Numbered from the stretch's first letter, positions 1 to 6,812 are shown. The stretch: DNA of 6,854 nt from Lachnospiraceae bacterium (GCA_900755865.1 CAAEHZ010000138.1:1-6854); one strand, 5' to 3'. Notes: generated by a model from the letters alone, not told the origin. Made by a program: numbers and translations.

Positions 1-9
1 ATGAAATAT

Positions 10-58
10 GTCGCAAAAGCGACCCGTCGCAGGCGGAGAATCTCGCAAGCGAGATTCT
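10..58. repeat. Cluster of short perfect palindromes upstream of spoIVB
   Basis: Three alternating 5-base arms come first: GTCGC at 10-14, GCGAC at 19-23 and GTCGC at 26-30. The middle arm can pair with either neighbour, with an AAAA or CC loop. They are followed by a 10-base perfect inverted repeat, AGAATCTCGC at 37-46 and GCGAGATTCT at 49-58, which in RNA would be a 9-bp stem with a CAAG loop. The bases after it (TTCTTA) are only moderately T-rich, so this could be a weak terminator of an upstream gene. It could also be a dispersed palindromic repeat, or a leader structure ending 15 bases before the spoIVB Shine-Dalgarno. The frame is open through it, but the translation is arginine-rich and unlike SpoIVB, so I treat it as non-coding. 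Confidence 0.7.
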
Positions 59-73
59 TTCTTATATGGAAAT

Positions 74-78
74 GGAGG
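74..78 (+). promoter_or_regulatory. Ribosome binding site of spoIVB
   Basis: GGAGG, followed by more G residues, lies six bases before the ATG at 85. It decides the start: the same reading frame is open back to base 1, but the ATG there has no visible ribosome binding site in the window and would force translation through the palindromes. Confidence 0.85.
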
Positions 79-84
79 GGGAGC

Positions 85-1437
85 ATGAAAAGAGAGCCAG
101 AGTGTCCGGAACAGAAAAATGCAGGCCAGGATATGGTCATTTTTCTTCAAGGCTGGAAGAAAAGGGTAAAGAGATATAAAATATACAGAATATGTCTGAC
201 AGCTTTGCTGGTGACTGCCTGTATTGCCCTGTCCGGCTTTCTGTATTATCGCATCGACAGCAGTATTCCCTCCGTTATCCGTGTCCGGGCGGGGCAGAAG
301 GAAAGCTTTCAGCTCGGGGTGCCTGCAAGGGCGCAGATTACCGGGGTCAGCAGACAGGGAGAGAGCAATATCCCGGAGAATGCACTGGAAATAGATTTGA
401 GTAAAACAGTTACCATGCTGACAGAGGCGGACAGCTCTTATCAGATGCAGGTGAAGCTGTTCGGAATCCTTCCCATGAAAAAGGTGGGAATCCAGGTTAT
501 TGAAGATACGGAGCTGATACCGGTGGGAGTGCCTATTGGATTATATGTGAAAACCCGGGGAGTACTGGTGGTGGGAACCGGAGAATTTCAGAATATACAG
601 GGAGAAATGTGTTCTCCCAGCCGTCATATTTTGCAGTCGGGAGATTATATTCAGGCAGTAAACGGGGAGGCAATCGAGAAGAAGGAAGAGCTGACAAAAA
701 AGGTGATGGCAGAAGGGGACAAAGCTGTCCTGCTGGAGGTAGAGCGAAACGGAGAGGTAACAACAGTTTCTGTTACCCCGCAGAAGGATGCAAAGGGGGA
801 TTACCGGCTGGGGGCATGGGTCAGGGACAATGCCCAGGGAGTAGGCACCATGACTTATATGGATGCGGATGGAAATTTCGGCGCTCTGGGGCATGGGATT
901 ACGGATGTGGATACCAGTACGCTGATGCAGATGGAGGACGGAACACTCTACCAGACAGATATTGTGGATATCCGGAAAGGAACCACCGGAAAGCCGGGGG
1001 AAATGACAGGAATGATTATTTATTCCGATGACCGGATTTTAGGGCAGATAACCAGCAACAGTGCCAGAGGGATTTTCGGAAAATGTAATGCAAAGGCGAT
1101 GGAAATGGCAGATAAGGAACCTCTCCCGATTGGATTAAAGCAGGAGATTGTGGAGGGAGAGGCGCAGATTTTATGCACTGTGGAAAATGTGCCGAAGTAT
1201 TATGATGTGAGGATTACAGCGGTGCATCTGGACCACGATAATATCAACCGGGGAATTGAATTGCAGGTGACGGATGAAGAACTGCTGGAGCTGACCGGCG
1301 GAATTGTACAGGGCATGAGCGGTTCCCCCATTATCCAGAACGGAAAGCTGATTGGGGCAGTTACCCATGTGCTGGTGAATGATTCCACCAGAGGGTATGG
1401 AATTTTTATTGAAAATATGCTGGAGGCAGCGGAGTAG
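85..1437 (+). CDS. spoIVB: SpoIVB family serine peptidase (stage IV sporulation protein B)
   Basis: This is the sporulation signalling protease. In Bacillus subtilis SpoIVB is made in the forespore, secreted into the intermembrane space and cleaves SpoIVFA, releasing the SpoIVFB protease to process pro-sigma-K in the mother cell. The 450-residue product has a basic cytoplasmic N-terminus, one membrane segment at about 33-57, a PDZ domain at about 143-235, and a C-terminal peptidase domain. The catalytic triad can be placed by motif and spacing: His270 in GALGHGI, Asp397 in VTDEELL and Ser412 in GMSGSPI. The 15-residue Asp-Ser distance equals that of the B. subtilis enzyme as I remember it (Asp363, Ser378). 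Length is close to the usual 420-450. In other species the gene is under sigma-F/sigma-G control; the promoter is not visible here and may lie outside the window. No terminator follows. In most spore formers recN precedes and spo0A follows; here the next gene is unrelated. Confidence 0.95.
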   Translation: MKREPECPEQKNAGQDMVIFLQGWKKRVKRYKIYRICLTALLVTACIALSGFLYYRIDSSIPSVIRVRAGQKESFQLGVPARAQITGVSRQGESNIPENALEIDLSKTVTMLTEADSSYQMQVKLFGILPMKKVGIQVIEDTELIPVGVPIGLYVKTRGVLVVGTGEFQNIQGEMCSPSRHILQSGDYIQAVNGEAIEKKEELTKKVMAEGDKAVLLEVERNGEVTTVSVTPQKDAKGDYRLGAWVRDNAQGVGTMTYMDADGNFGALGHGITDVDTSTLMQMEDGTLYQTDIVDIRKGTTGKPGEMTGMIIYSDDRILGQITSNSARGIFGKCNAKAMEMADKEPLPIGLKQEIVEGEAQILCTVENVPKYYDVRITAVHLDHDNINRGIELQVTDEELLELTGGIVQGMSGSPIIQNGKLIGAVTHVLVNDSTRGYGIFIENMLEAAE

Positions 1438-1458
1438 AAATACTTTTTGAAATAAAAG

Positions 1459-1475
1459 AATTTGTCAAATTTTGA
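1459..1475. repeat. Overlapping A+T-rich palindromes before the zinc-ribbon gene promoter
   Basis: AATTT-GTC-AAATT (1459-1471) overlaps TCAAA-T-TTTGA (1465-1475). The pair ends nine bases before the -35 hexamer at 1485. The position would suit a regulator binding site, but such palindromes are frequent by chance in A+T-rich DNA. As an RNA hairpin it would be too weak to be a convincing terminator for spoIVB. Confidence 0.3.
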
Positions 1476-1484
1476 TAATTACAG

Positions 1485-1513
1485 TTGAAAAAAAGCAAGA
1501 AACGGTCTATGAT
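1485..1513 (+). promoter_or_regulatory. Sigma-A type promoter of the zinc-ribbon gene
   Basis: TTGAAA at 1485-1490 and TATGAT at 1508-1513 are separated by exactly 17 bases. The hexamers match the vegetative consensus at four and five of six positions. Transcription would begin near 1520, giving a leader of about 43 bases that carries the ribosome binding site. The gene is therefore probably transcribed independently of sporulation-specific spoIVB. Confidence 0.7.
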
Positions 1514-1548
1514 AAAGAAGTGTACATTTACGTCTAAAAAAACATATG

Positions 1549-1554
1549 AGGAGG
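1549..1554 (+). promoter_or_regulatory. Ribosome binding site of the zinc-ribbon gene
   Basis: A perfect AGGAGG lies eight bases before the ATG at 1563. It selects this start over the in-frame TTG at 1485 and ATG at 1509, which fall inside the promoter hexamers. Confidence 0.9.
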
Positions 1555-1562
1555 ACAATAAA

Positions 1563-2465
1563 ATGGCTTTTTGTACAAAGTGTGGAAAAGAGCTGGGACC
1601 TGACGGAACCTGTGATTGCGAAAAGACACAGGCAACTGCAGCGGAAACAGCCACAGTAGAAGAGAAGAAGACTGCAGCACCGGCAGTGGATGCGGCAGCA
1701 GACGGAAAGAAAAATAATAAGGGAATTATCTATGCGGCAGCAGCAGTAGCAGTGGTTGTACTGATTATCATTATTGCATCTGTCAGCGGCGGCAACTACA
1801 AGACCCCCTTAAAGCAGTTTACCAAGCTGGTAAACAAGCAGTCTACCGATGTATACGCATATCAGGAGTTCCTGAGCGCGCCTATGGATACGAAACTGCT
1901 GAACGGAGTAAAGGGAATTATGAAAGGCTCCGACGACTACGCAGACCAGATTGATTCTTCCAAGGAAGGACTGGAAGATTTCTACAGTGATAATGATGGT
2001 CTTAAGTTAAGCTATGACATCTCCAAGGCAAAGAAGCTGGATTCCGGCGAACTGAAGGATATCAGCAAGAACTATAAGAATACCTATAAGAACTATTACA
2101 AGGATACCATTGAACAGCTGGAAGATATGGACAGCGAGGACTATGAAGATCTGGCAGACGCTCTGGAAATTTCCGAAGGCTCCGCAAAGAAGCTGGTAAA
2201 GAAGATTATTTCTTACATGAAGTCTTATGAGGACGTAAAGGTTTCCAAGGGATATGAAGTAACTCTTCGTTTCAACGGAAAGATGGACGGCGATGAGGAC
2301 ACCACAGAAAAGATTAAGGTAACAATCATCAAGGCAAATGGTGAGTGGTTCATCTACAATGTTTATGATATGTTCAATCAGGCTAATTTCAAGGATGATT
2401 TGAGCAGTGTAAATCTGTATACCATTTATGGCAACACTTATATGAACATCAACAGCCTGTACTAA
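1563..2465 (+). CDS. Zinc-ribbon, single-pass membrane protein of unknown function
   Basis: I do not recognise a named family for the whole 300-residue protein. It opens with a small zinc ribbon, with Cys4 and Cys7 (CTKCG) paired with Cys17 and Cys19 (CDC). A low-complexity Ala/Thr/Glu/Lys linker follows, then one strongly hydrophobic segment at about 54-75. The remaining 225 residues are hydrophilic, rich in Lys, Asp, Tyr and Ser, and presumably extracytoplasmic. The middle (about 130-225) looks helical. The end (about 226-270, with Trp262 in GEWFIYNV) has alternating strand-like segments resembling the NTF2/DUF4878-like folds of Firmicute lipoproteins; that resemblance is inference. Lysine codons in the outer domain are almost all AAG, unlike the mixed AAA/AAG of the AI-2E-family gene, which suggests high expression. 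It has its own promoter, ribosome binding site and terminator. A role as a membrane sensor or envelope protein is possible but unproven. Confidence 0.85.
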   Translation: MAFCTKCGKELGPDGTCDCEKTQATAAETATVEEKKTAAPAVDAAADGKKNNKGIIYAAAAVAVVVLIIIIASVSGGNYKTPLKQFTKLVNKQSTDVYAYQEFLSAPMDTKLLNGVKGIMKGSDDYADQIDSSKEGLEDFYSDNDGLKLSYDISKAKKLDSGELKDISKNYKNTYKNYYKDTIEQLEDMDSEDYEDLADALEISEGSAKKLVKKIISYMKSYEDVKVSKGYEVTLRFNGKMDGDEDTTEKIKVTIIKANGEWFIYNVYDMFNQANFKDDLSSVNLYTIYGNTYMNINSLY

Positions 2466-2493
2466 TCAGTTCGGTAAAACAAAATAAAAAGTG

Positions 2494-2531
2494 GAGAAAC
2501 GGTGTGACTTCGGTTATGCCGTTTCTTTTTT
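2494..2531 (+). terminator. Intrinsic terminator of the zinc-ribbon gene, UUCG tetraloop
   Basis: The arms at 2495-2508 and 2513-2526 form a continuous 14-bp stem, including a few G-U pairs, closed by a C(UUCG)G tetraloop and running into TTTTTT at 2526-2531. A-rich sequence before the stem (2478-2490) would give a U-rich tail on the other strand, so it may also catch transcripts reading through from typA. Confidence 0.92.
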
Positions 2532-2544
2532 GCATGAGAAGATT

Positions 2545-2608
2545 TTGAAAATAAGAAAAGCGCAGCCTTTCCTGAAAGTACAGAGTACTGTCAGATTGCT
2601 GCGCTTTT
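2545..2608 (-). terminator. Intrinsic terminator of typA
   Basis: Eleven-base arms AAAAGCGCAGC (2556-2566) and GCTGCGCTTTT (2598-2608) are perfectly complementary. Inside them CTGA/TCAG (2572-2575, 2591-2594) and AGTAC/GTACT (2577-2581, 2585-2589, loop AGA) extend the hairpin. On the minus strand the stem is followed by TTTTCTTATTTTC. The TTTTATGTTTT on the plus strand makes it potentially bidirectional. Confidence 0.9.
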
Positions 2609-2618
2609 ATGTTTTACA

Positions 2619-4451
2619 TTATTTACGGATTGCTGCACGCTTTCTCATCAGCGGGTCAAGAATTTTTTTCCGAATCCGGATGTGGGTGGGAGTCACCTCT
2701 AAAAGCTCATCCGTATCGATAAAGTCAAGCGCCTGTTCCAGGGAGAGGATTCTGGGCGGAACAAGGCGGAGCGCTTCGTCTGCGCTGGAAGAACGGGTGT
2801 TGGTAAGCTGCTTTTTCTTGCAGACATTTACTTCGATATCCTCGCTCTTTCCGGTCTGACCGATAACCATACCTGCATAAACCTTTTCTCCGGGGCTGAT
2901 AAAGAGCTGTCCACGCTCCTGGGCATTGAACAGACCGTAGGTAACAGCTTCGCCGGCTTCAAAGGCAATCAGAGAGCCCTGCTTACGGTACTGGATATCG
3001 CCCTTGTAGGGAGCGTAGCCGTCAAACATGGTATTCATAATACCGTTACCCTTGGTATCCGTCATAAATTCACCGCGGTATCCAATCAGACCTCTGGCGG
3101 GAATGGAGAATTCCAGACGGGTATAGGTGCCGCCGGTCAGGGAACCCATATTGCGGAGCTCGCCCTTTCTCTGACCGAGCTTTTCGATGACAGCGCCTGC
3201 AAATTCATTGGGCACATCAATATAACAAAGCTCCATAGGCTCGGTGCGCTTGCCGTTTTCGTCAGTATGGTACAGAACCTCTGCCTTGCTGACAGCAAAT
3301 TCATAGCCTTCTCTACGCATATTTTCGATAAGAACTGACAAATGAAGCTCTCCACGTCCGGAAACCTTGAAACATTCCGTAGTATCGGTTTCCTCCACCC
3401 GTAGGGACACATCCGTATTCAGTTCCCGGAACAGTCTGTCCCGCAGATGGCGGCTGGTAACAAATTTTCCTTCCTGTCCTGCAAGAGGGGAGTCATTTAC
3501 CATGAACTGCATGGCAATAGTAGGCTCACTGATTTTCTGGAAGGGAATCGGTACAACATTGTCAGGAGAGCAGAGGGTGTCACCGATATGGATATCGCTG
3601 ATACCGGAAATGGCAACGATGGAGCCGATGCCCGCTTCCTTTACCTCTACCTTGTTCAGGCCGTCAAACTCATAAAGCTTGCTGACCTTAACCTTAACCT
3701 GCTTGTCCGGCTCATGGTGGTTACAGATTACCACGTCCTGATTGACACGGATAGTACCATTGTCCACTTTACCAACGCCGATTCGTCCTACATACTCATT
3801 GTAGTCGATAGTACTAATCAGTACCTGTGTACCGGCATCAGGGTCGCCTTCGGGAGCTGGAATATAATCCAGAATTGTTTCAAAGAGCGGAGCCATGTCG
3901 GAACCGGGGGTGGAGGCATCTAAGGATGCAATTCCGGCTTTGGCGGAAGCGTAGATGAAAGGACAGTCCAACTGGGAATCATCAGCATCCAGTTCCAGGA
4001 ACAGCTCCAGAACTTCGTCCACGACTTCATCCGGGCGTGCCTCCGGACGGTCAATTTTGTTAATGCATACAATGACGGGCAGCTTTAATTCCAGTGCCTT
4101 GCGCAGAACGAATTTTGTCTGGGGCATGGCACCTTCAAAAGCGTCTACCACAAGGATAACGCCGTTTACCATCTTTAAAACACGCTCTACCTCACCGCCA
4201 AAATCGGCATGGCCGGGAGTATCAATAATGTTGATTTTTGTGTTTTTATACATGACGGCGGTGTTTTTCGACAAAATGGTAATTCCGCGTTCACGTTCGA
4301 TATCGTTGGAGTCCATAACGCGCTCAGCAACTTCCTGACCTTCACGGAATACACCGCTTTGTTTTAAAAGCTCGTCAACCAGAGTGGTTTTGCCATGGTC
4401 TACATGGGCTATAATAGCAACATTTCTTACATCTTCTCTTTTTTGTTTCAT
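2619..4451 (-). CDS. typA: Translational GTPase TypA/BipA
   Basis: TypA (BipA) is a ribosome-associated GTPase related to EF-G and LepA. It has been linked to ribosome assembly at low temperature and to stress adaptation. The 610-residue protein is of normal family length. All GTPase motifs are intact: G1 AHVDHGKT at 15-22, RGITI at 55-59, DTPGH at 77-81, NKID at 131-134 and SAKAG at 169-173. Beyond the GTPase domain (to about 200) come a beta-barrel domain 2, the EF-G III- and V-like domains, and the TypA-specific C-terminal region, where TNTRSS and LVPPR near 550-570 are typical. I chose the ATG at 4451 over the TTG one codon upstream, because GAGG on the minus strand at 4463-4460 lies eight bases from it. 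The gene is monocistronic, convergent with the zinc-ribbon gene and divergent from the AI-2E-family gene. Confidence 0.97.
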   Translation of the reverse strand: MKQKREDVRNVAIIAHVDHGKTTLVDELLKQSGVFREGQEVAERVMDSNDIERERGITILSKNTAVMYKNTKINIIDTPGHADFGGEVERVLKMVNGVILVVDAFEGAMPQTKFVLRKALELKLPVIVCINKIDRPEARPDEVVDEVLELFLELDADDSQLDCPFIYASAKAGIASLDASTPGSDMAPLFETILDYIPAPEGDPDAGTQVLISTIDYNEYVGRIGVGKVDNGTIRVNQDVVICNHHEPDKQVKVKVSKLYEFDGLNKVEVKEAGIGSIVAISGISDIHIGDTLCSPDNVVPIPFQKISEPTIAMQFMVNDSPLAGQEGKFVTSRHLRDRLFRELNTDVSLRVEETDTTECFKVSGRGELHLSVLIENMRREGYEFAVSKAEVLYHTDENGKRTEPMELCYIDVPNEFAGAVIEKLGQRKGELRNMGSLTGGTYTRLEFSIPARGLIGYRGEFMTDTKGNGIMNTMFDGYAPYKGDIQYRKQGSLIAFEAGEAVTYGLFNAQERGQLFISPGEKVYAGMVIGQTGKSEDIEVNVCKKKQLTNTRSSSADEALRLVPPRILSLEQALDFIDTDELLEVTPTHIRIRKKILDPLMRKRAAIRK

Positions 4452-4504
4452 CAATCTGACCTCATTTCTTCAGGCAAAAACATTTATAAAATGCAAACTG
4501 AATC

Positions 4505-4533
4505 AGTATATCACTTTTGCAGGACTGATGCAA
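4505..4533 (-). promoter_or_regulatory. Extended -10 promoter of typA
   Basis: On the minus strand TTGCAT (4533-4528) and TATACT (4510-4505) are 17 bases apart. The -10 hexamer is preceded by TGA, giving the extended -10 form TGnTATACT, which compensates for the weak -35. Transcription would start near 4498, leaving a leader of about 45 bases before the ATG at 4451. Confidence 0.65.
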
Positions 4534-4609
4534 GGGTTATGAGGGGAAATAACCTGTCGAATACTCGAAAAACAGCACAATAACGCGATGAAAAACAGTG
4601 TTAAATCAT

Positions 4610-4646
4610 CAGCTTTTGCTGTATAAATAGTATTATAAAAGCAGCA
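4610..4646 (+). promoter_or_regulatory. Possible promoter region of the AI-2E-family gene, with inverted repeats
   Basis: Two TATAAA boxes (4622-4627 and 4634-4639) and a TATTAT (4631-4636) lie 60-75 bases before the start codon, but none has a good -35 at 16-18 bases, so the exact promoter is unresolved. The same stretch holds CAGC-TTTT-GCTG (4610-4621), GCTTTT/AAAAGC (4612-4617, 4637-4642) and TGCTG/CAGCA (4617-4621, 4642-4646) as inverted pairs. The remainder of the divergent intergenic region shows nothing else I can name. Confidence 0.3.
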
Positions 4647-4696
4647 GGTCTTAACAGGACAAGGTCATTTAGCTGAAAGAAAGGTACGGGCAGAGT

Positions 4697-6133
4697 ATGA
4701 AGTTTAAGTTTAATAATAAATATGTGAGATGGGGCGTCACACTTTTTCTGGTATTTGCCGCCAGTATTTTATTTTATTATTTTGTTTTTCACAGTTCTAA
4801 TATTCGTGCTAACATAAAGACAATAACCAGTATTCTGATGCCGGTAGTATGGGGCTTTGCCATTGCCTATTTACTGACTCCGGTGCTGAATTTCACAGAG
4901 CGGAAATTATTGTATCCCTTAACGGAAAAGCTTCATATAAAGGAAAGCAAGAAGAGAAATTCTGTGCTTCGTGGAATAGGAATCCTTATAACAGCCTTTC
5001 TGTTTGTGGATTTGATTTATTTCCTGTTTTATATGTTATTGTCCCAGATTGTACCAAGCGTGCAGAATATCGTTGGAAATTTTGATACCTACAGTGATAA
5101 TTTTACAAACTGGCTGAATAAGGTTTTGGAGGACAACCCGGATTTGGGAGATTCTCTTGTCAGGCTGGTAGATAAATATTCCGATGAATTGAGCAAATGG
5201 TTAAATGACCTTTTGCCGAACACAGCATTGCTGATTAAAACAGTGTCCTTGAGTGTTATCGGTGTGCTGGGCTTTTTATGGGATTTCATTATCGGGTTTG
5301 TTATTTCTATCTATGTACTGGCGAGCAAGGAAAAGTTTGCCGCACAGGCAAAAAAGATTGCCTATGCTTTATTTGAGCAGGATACAGCCAATATTGTTAT
5401 CAGAAATTTTCGCTTTACCCATAAGACTTTTATCGGCTTTTTAGGCGGGAAAATTGTGGATTCCATTATCATTGGAATACTTTGTTTTATTGGTACCTCT
5501 TTTATGCACACGCCTTATGCAGCACTGGTCAGTGTTATTGTGGGCGTGACGAATATTATTCCTTTTTTTGGTCCTTACTTGGGAGCCATTCCCAGTACCA
5601 TATTAATCTTTATTGTAGACCCGGTACATCCCCTGAACTGTGTATACTTCGTTATTTTCATTCTGGCATTGCAGCAGTTTGATGGAAATATTCTGGGTCC
5701 GAAGATTCTCGGAAACTCTACCGGTCTTTCCGGCTTCTGGGTTATCTTTGCCATTACATTTTTCGGCGGACTCTTTGGAGTGGTCGGAATGATTGTGGGA
5801 GTACCGATTTTTGCAGTTATTTATGCAGCTATCAAATCCTTAATCAATGCCCTGCTTCAAAAGAAGAAACTGCCTGTGGAATCCCAAACCTATGAGCGGC
5901 TGGATTATATGGATGAGGATGGGGTTCATAATCTGCCTGTTCCGGATAGGAAAACTCAGAAAAAGGATATTACAAAGGATGTATTTATCCTCCGACTTCA
6001 TAAGAGAGAAAAAGCGGAAAAAACTGCAAATACAAATAAGGAAGGTCAAGAGAAAAAACAGGAAAACAAAAATGATGAAGGCATTGATACGGAAATCCGG
6101 GAAGCAGTAGAAGATATGAGAGAAGAAAAATAG
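4697..6133 (+). CDS. AI-2E/PerM family membrane protein (former DUF20)
   Basis: This is a polytopic inner-membrane protein of the AI-2E transporter family, which includes E. coli TqsA and PerM and Bacillus YtvI. Characterised members export autoinducer-2 or act in ion (Na+/H+) exchange; the substrate here cannot be told from sequence. The 478-residue protein has two N-terminal membrane segments (about 10-31 and 41-63), one at about 92-117, a hydrophilic, probably extracytoplasmic stretch to about 178, then several more segments to about 385. Family signatures are present: TNIIPFFGPYLGAIP from residue 285 and QQFDGNILGPKILG from residue 326. From about 388 a 90-residue tail very rich in Lys and Glu follows, probably cytoplasmic. 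The ATG has only a weak site, AAAGG twelve bases upstream, so initiation may be inefficient. No terminator separates it from dtd. Confidence 0.9.
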   Translation: MKFKFNNKYVRWGVTLFLVFAASILFYYFVFHSSNIRANIKTITSILMPVVWGFAIAYLLTPVLNFTERKLLYPLTEKLHIKESKKRNSVLRGIGILITAFLFVDLIYFLFYMLLSQIVPSVQNIVGNFDTYSDNFTNWLNKVLEDNPDLGDSLVRLVDKYSDELSKWLNDLLPNTALLIKTVSLSVIGVLGFLWDFIIGFVISIYVLASKEKFAAQAKKIAYALFEQDTANIVIRNFRFTHKTFIGFLGGKIVDSIIIGILCFIGTSFMHTPYAALVSVIVGVTNIIPFFGPYLGAIPSTILIFIVDPVHPLNCVYFVIFILALQQFDGNILGPKILGNSTGLSGFWVIFAITFFGGLFGVVGMIVGVPIFAVIYAAIKSLINALLQKKKLPVESQTYERLDYMDEDGVHNLPVPDRKTQKKDITKDVFILRLHKREKAEKTANTNKEGQEKKQENKNDEGIDTEIREAVEDMREEK

Positions 6134-6250
6134 CAAAGCATTTTAAAACGATAATGATGCGCTGCATACAAGGGAATTTAAAAATGGGATTTAACAAAAT
6201 AAGAAAGCATTAAAGCAATAACAGAGAAAAAACGTTAAGCTTACAGAAAA

Positions 6251-6254
6251 GGGG
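6251..6254 (+). promoter_or_regulatory. Ribosome binding site of dtd
   Basis: AAAAGGGG ends six bases before the ATG at 6261. The 127 bases before dtd are A+T-rich and show only a small ATGC-GCT-GCAT palindrome near 6157. I find neither a terminator nor a convincing promoter there, so dtd may be transcribed from the AI-2E-family gene promoter. Confidence 0.8.
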
Positions 6255-6260
6255 ACTAAA

Positions 6261-6710
6261 ATGAAATTTGTGATACAGCGTGTCACACAGGCAAGTGTAA
6301 CAGTTGATAATGAAATGATTGGGAAAGTCGGAAAAGGTTTTCTGGTGTTAATCGGAATCAGCAATACCGATACAAAGGAAATTGCGGATAAGATGCTGCG
6401 AAAGCTGATTGGATTAAGAATATTTGAGGACGAAAATGGAAAGACAAATCTGGATTTAAAGACTGTCAATGGCGAATTACTGTTAATTTCACAATTTACT
6501 CTTTATGCAGATTGCAGAAAGGGAAACAGACCTTCCTTTATTAATGCAGGCGAACCTCATATGGCTGAGGAACTGTATCATTATATTGTGGAAACCTGTA
6601 AAAAGGAAATTCCTGTGGTACAGGAAGGTCGTTTCGGTGCAGATATGAAAGTTTCCCTGTTAAATGATGGTCCCTTTACAATTATTCTGGATTCAAGGGA
6701 CATTATGTAA
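6261..6710 (+). CDS. dtd: D-aminoacyl-tRNA deacylase
   Basis: DTD hydrolyses the ester bond of D-aminoacyl-tRNAs (for example D-Tyr-tRNA) and of glycine mischarged on tRNA-Ala. It frees the tRNA and keeps D-amino acids and errors out of proteins. It acts in the cytoplasm as a homodimer. The 149-residue length is standard and the start begins with the family's [15 protein letters not shown] pattern. Both hallmark motifs are present: SQFTLYAD at 77-84 and NDGPFT at 135-140, the latter carrying the Gly137-Pro138 pair, which the family uses as a cross-subunit Gly-cisPro element for chiral selection. GRFGADM at 123-129 is also typical. In many Firmicutes dtd follows rel (the ppGpp synthetase gene); here it follows an AI-2E-family gene. 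No U-tract terminator follows, only the structured region described after it. Confidence 0.97.
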   Translation: MKFVIQRVTQASVTVDNEMIGKVGKGFLVLIGISNTDTKEIADKMLRKLIGLRIFEDENGKTNLDLKTVNGELLLISQFTLYADCRKGNRPSFINAGEPHMAEELYHYIVETCKKEIPVVQEGRFGADMKVSLLNDGPFTIILDSRDIM

Positions 6711-6713
6711 TAA

Positions 6714-6784
6714 AGTAGAGAATTACACTAACTATTCGTTAAAGTTGGCTTTTGCGAATAGTTGGATAACGCAATGAAACTACT
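6714..6784 (+). repeat. Nested inverted repeat downstream of dtd
   Basis: The core stem pairs 6728-6739 with 6754-6765; within it AACTATTCG and CGAATAGTT match perfectly, with wobble pairs at the ends. After a single T-T mismatch it continues as AAAG/CTTT (6741-6744, 6749-6752) with a TTGG loop. An outer pair AGTAG (6714-6718) and CTACT (6780-6784) could close the whole structure. The core is followed by GATAACG rather than a U-tract, so it is not a typical intrinsic terminator. It could be an mRNA 3' stabiliser, a small RNA, the start of a leader RNA for a gene beyond the window, or a short mobile-repeat remnant. Confidence 0.6.
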
Positions 6785-6812
6785 CTGAATTTCTGGGAAA
6801 ACCTGATTCAGA
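6784..6812. repeat. Second hairpin after dtd
   Basis: TCTGAAT (6784-6790) and ATTCAGA (6806-6812) are perfect inverted repeats around a 15-base loop that includes GGGAAAACC. Only A residues follow on the plus strand, and on the minus strand the T run comes before the stem, so neither orientation makes a terminator. It abuts the preceding nested repeat, as helices of one structured RNA would. The last 42 bases contain no open frame that I can support. Confidence 0.45.

Noticed and set aside
1..84. N-terminal extension of SpoIVB starting at the ATG at base 1
   Set aside because: The frame is open, but the 28 residues are translated palindromes rich in arginine, and the strong ribosome binding site at 74-78 points to the ATG at 85.
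1485..1562. Upstream start (TTG at 1485) for the zinc-ribbon gene
   Set aside because: It coincides with the -35 box, lies upstream of the predicted transcript start and has no ribosome binding site; it would also bury the zinc ribbon behind a basic leader.
2491..2859. Plus-strand open frame of 122 codons over the typA end
   Set aside because: It starts inside the terminator hairpin and then runs antisense to the conserved C-terminus of TypA, so it is a shadow frame.
3367..4338. Several plus-strand open frames antisense to typA
   Set aside because: All lie opposite a complete, well-conserved TypA coding region and have no ribosome binding site or recognisable motif.
4395..4583. Small plus-strand open frame across the typA start and promoter
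   Set aside because: Its first part is antisense to the TypA N-terminus and the rest is promoter DNA; there is no ribosome binding site or protein-like composition.
6728..6765. Rho-independent terminator of dtd
   Set aside because: The hairpin is long and well paired but is followed by GATAACGCAATG, with no run of T residues.
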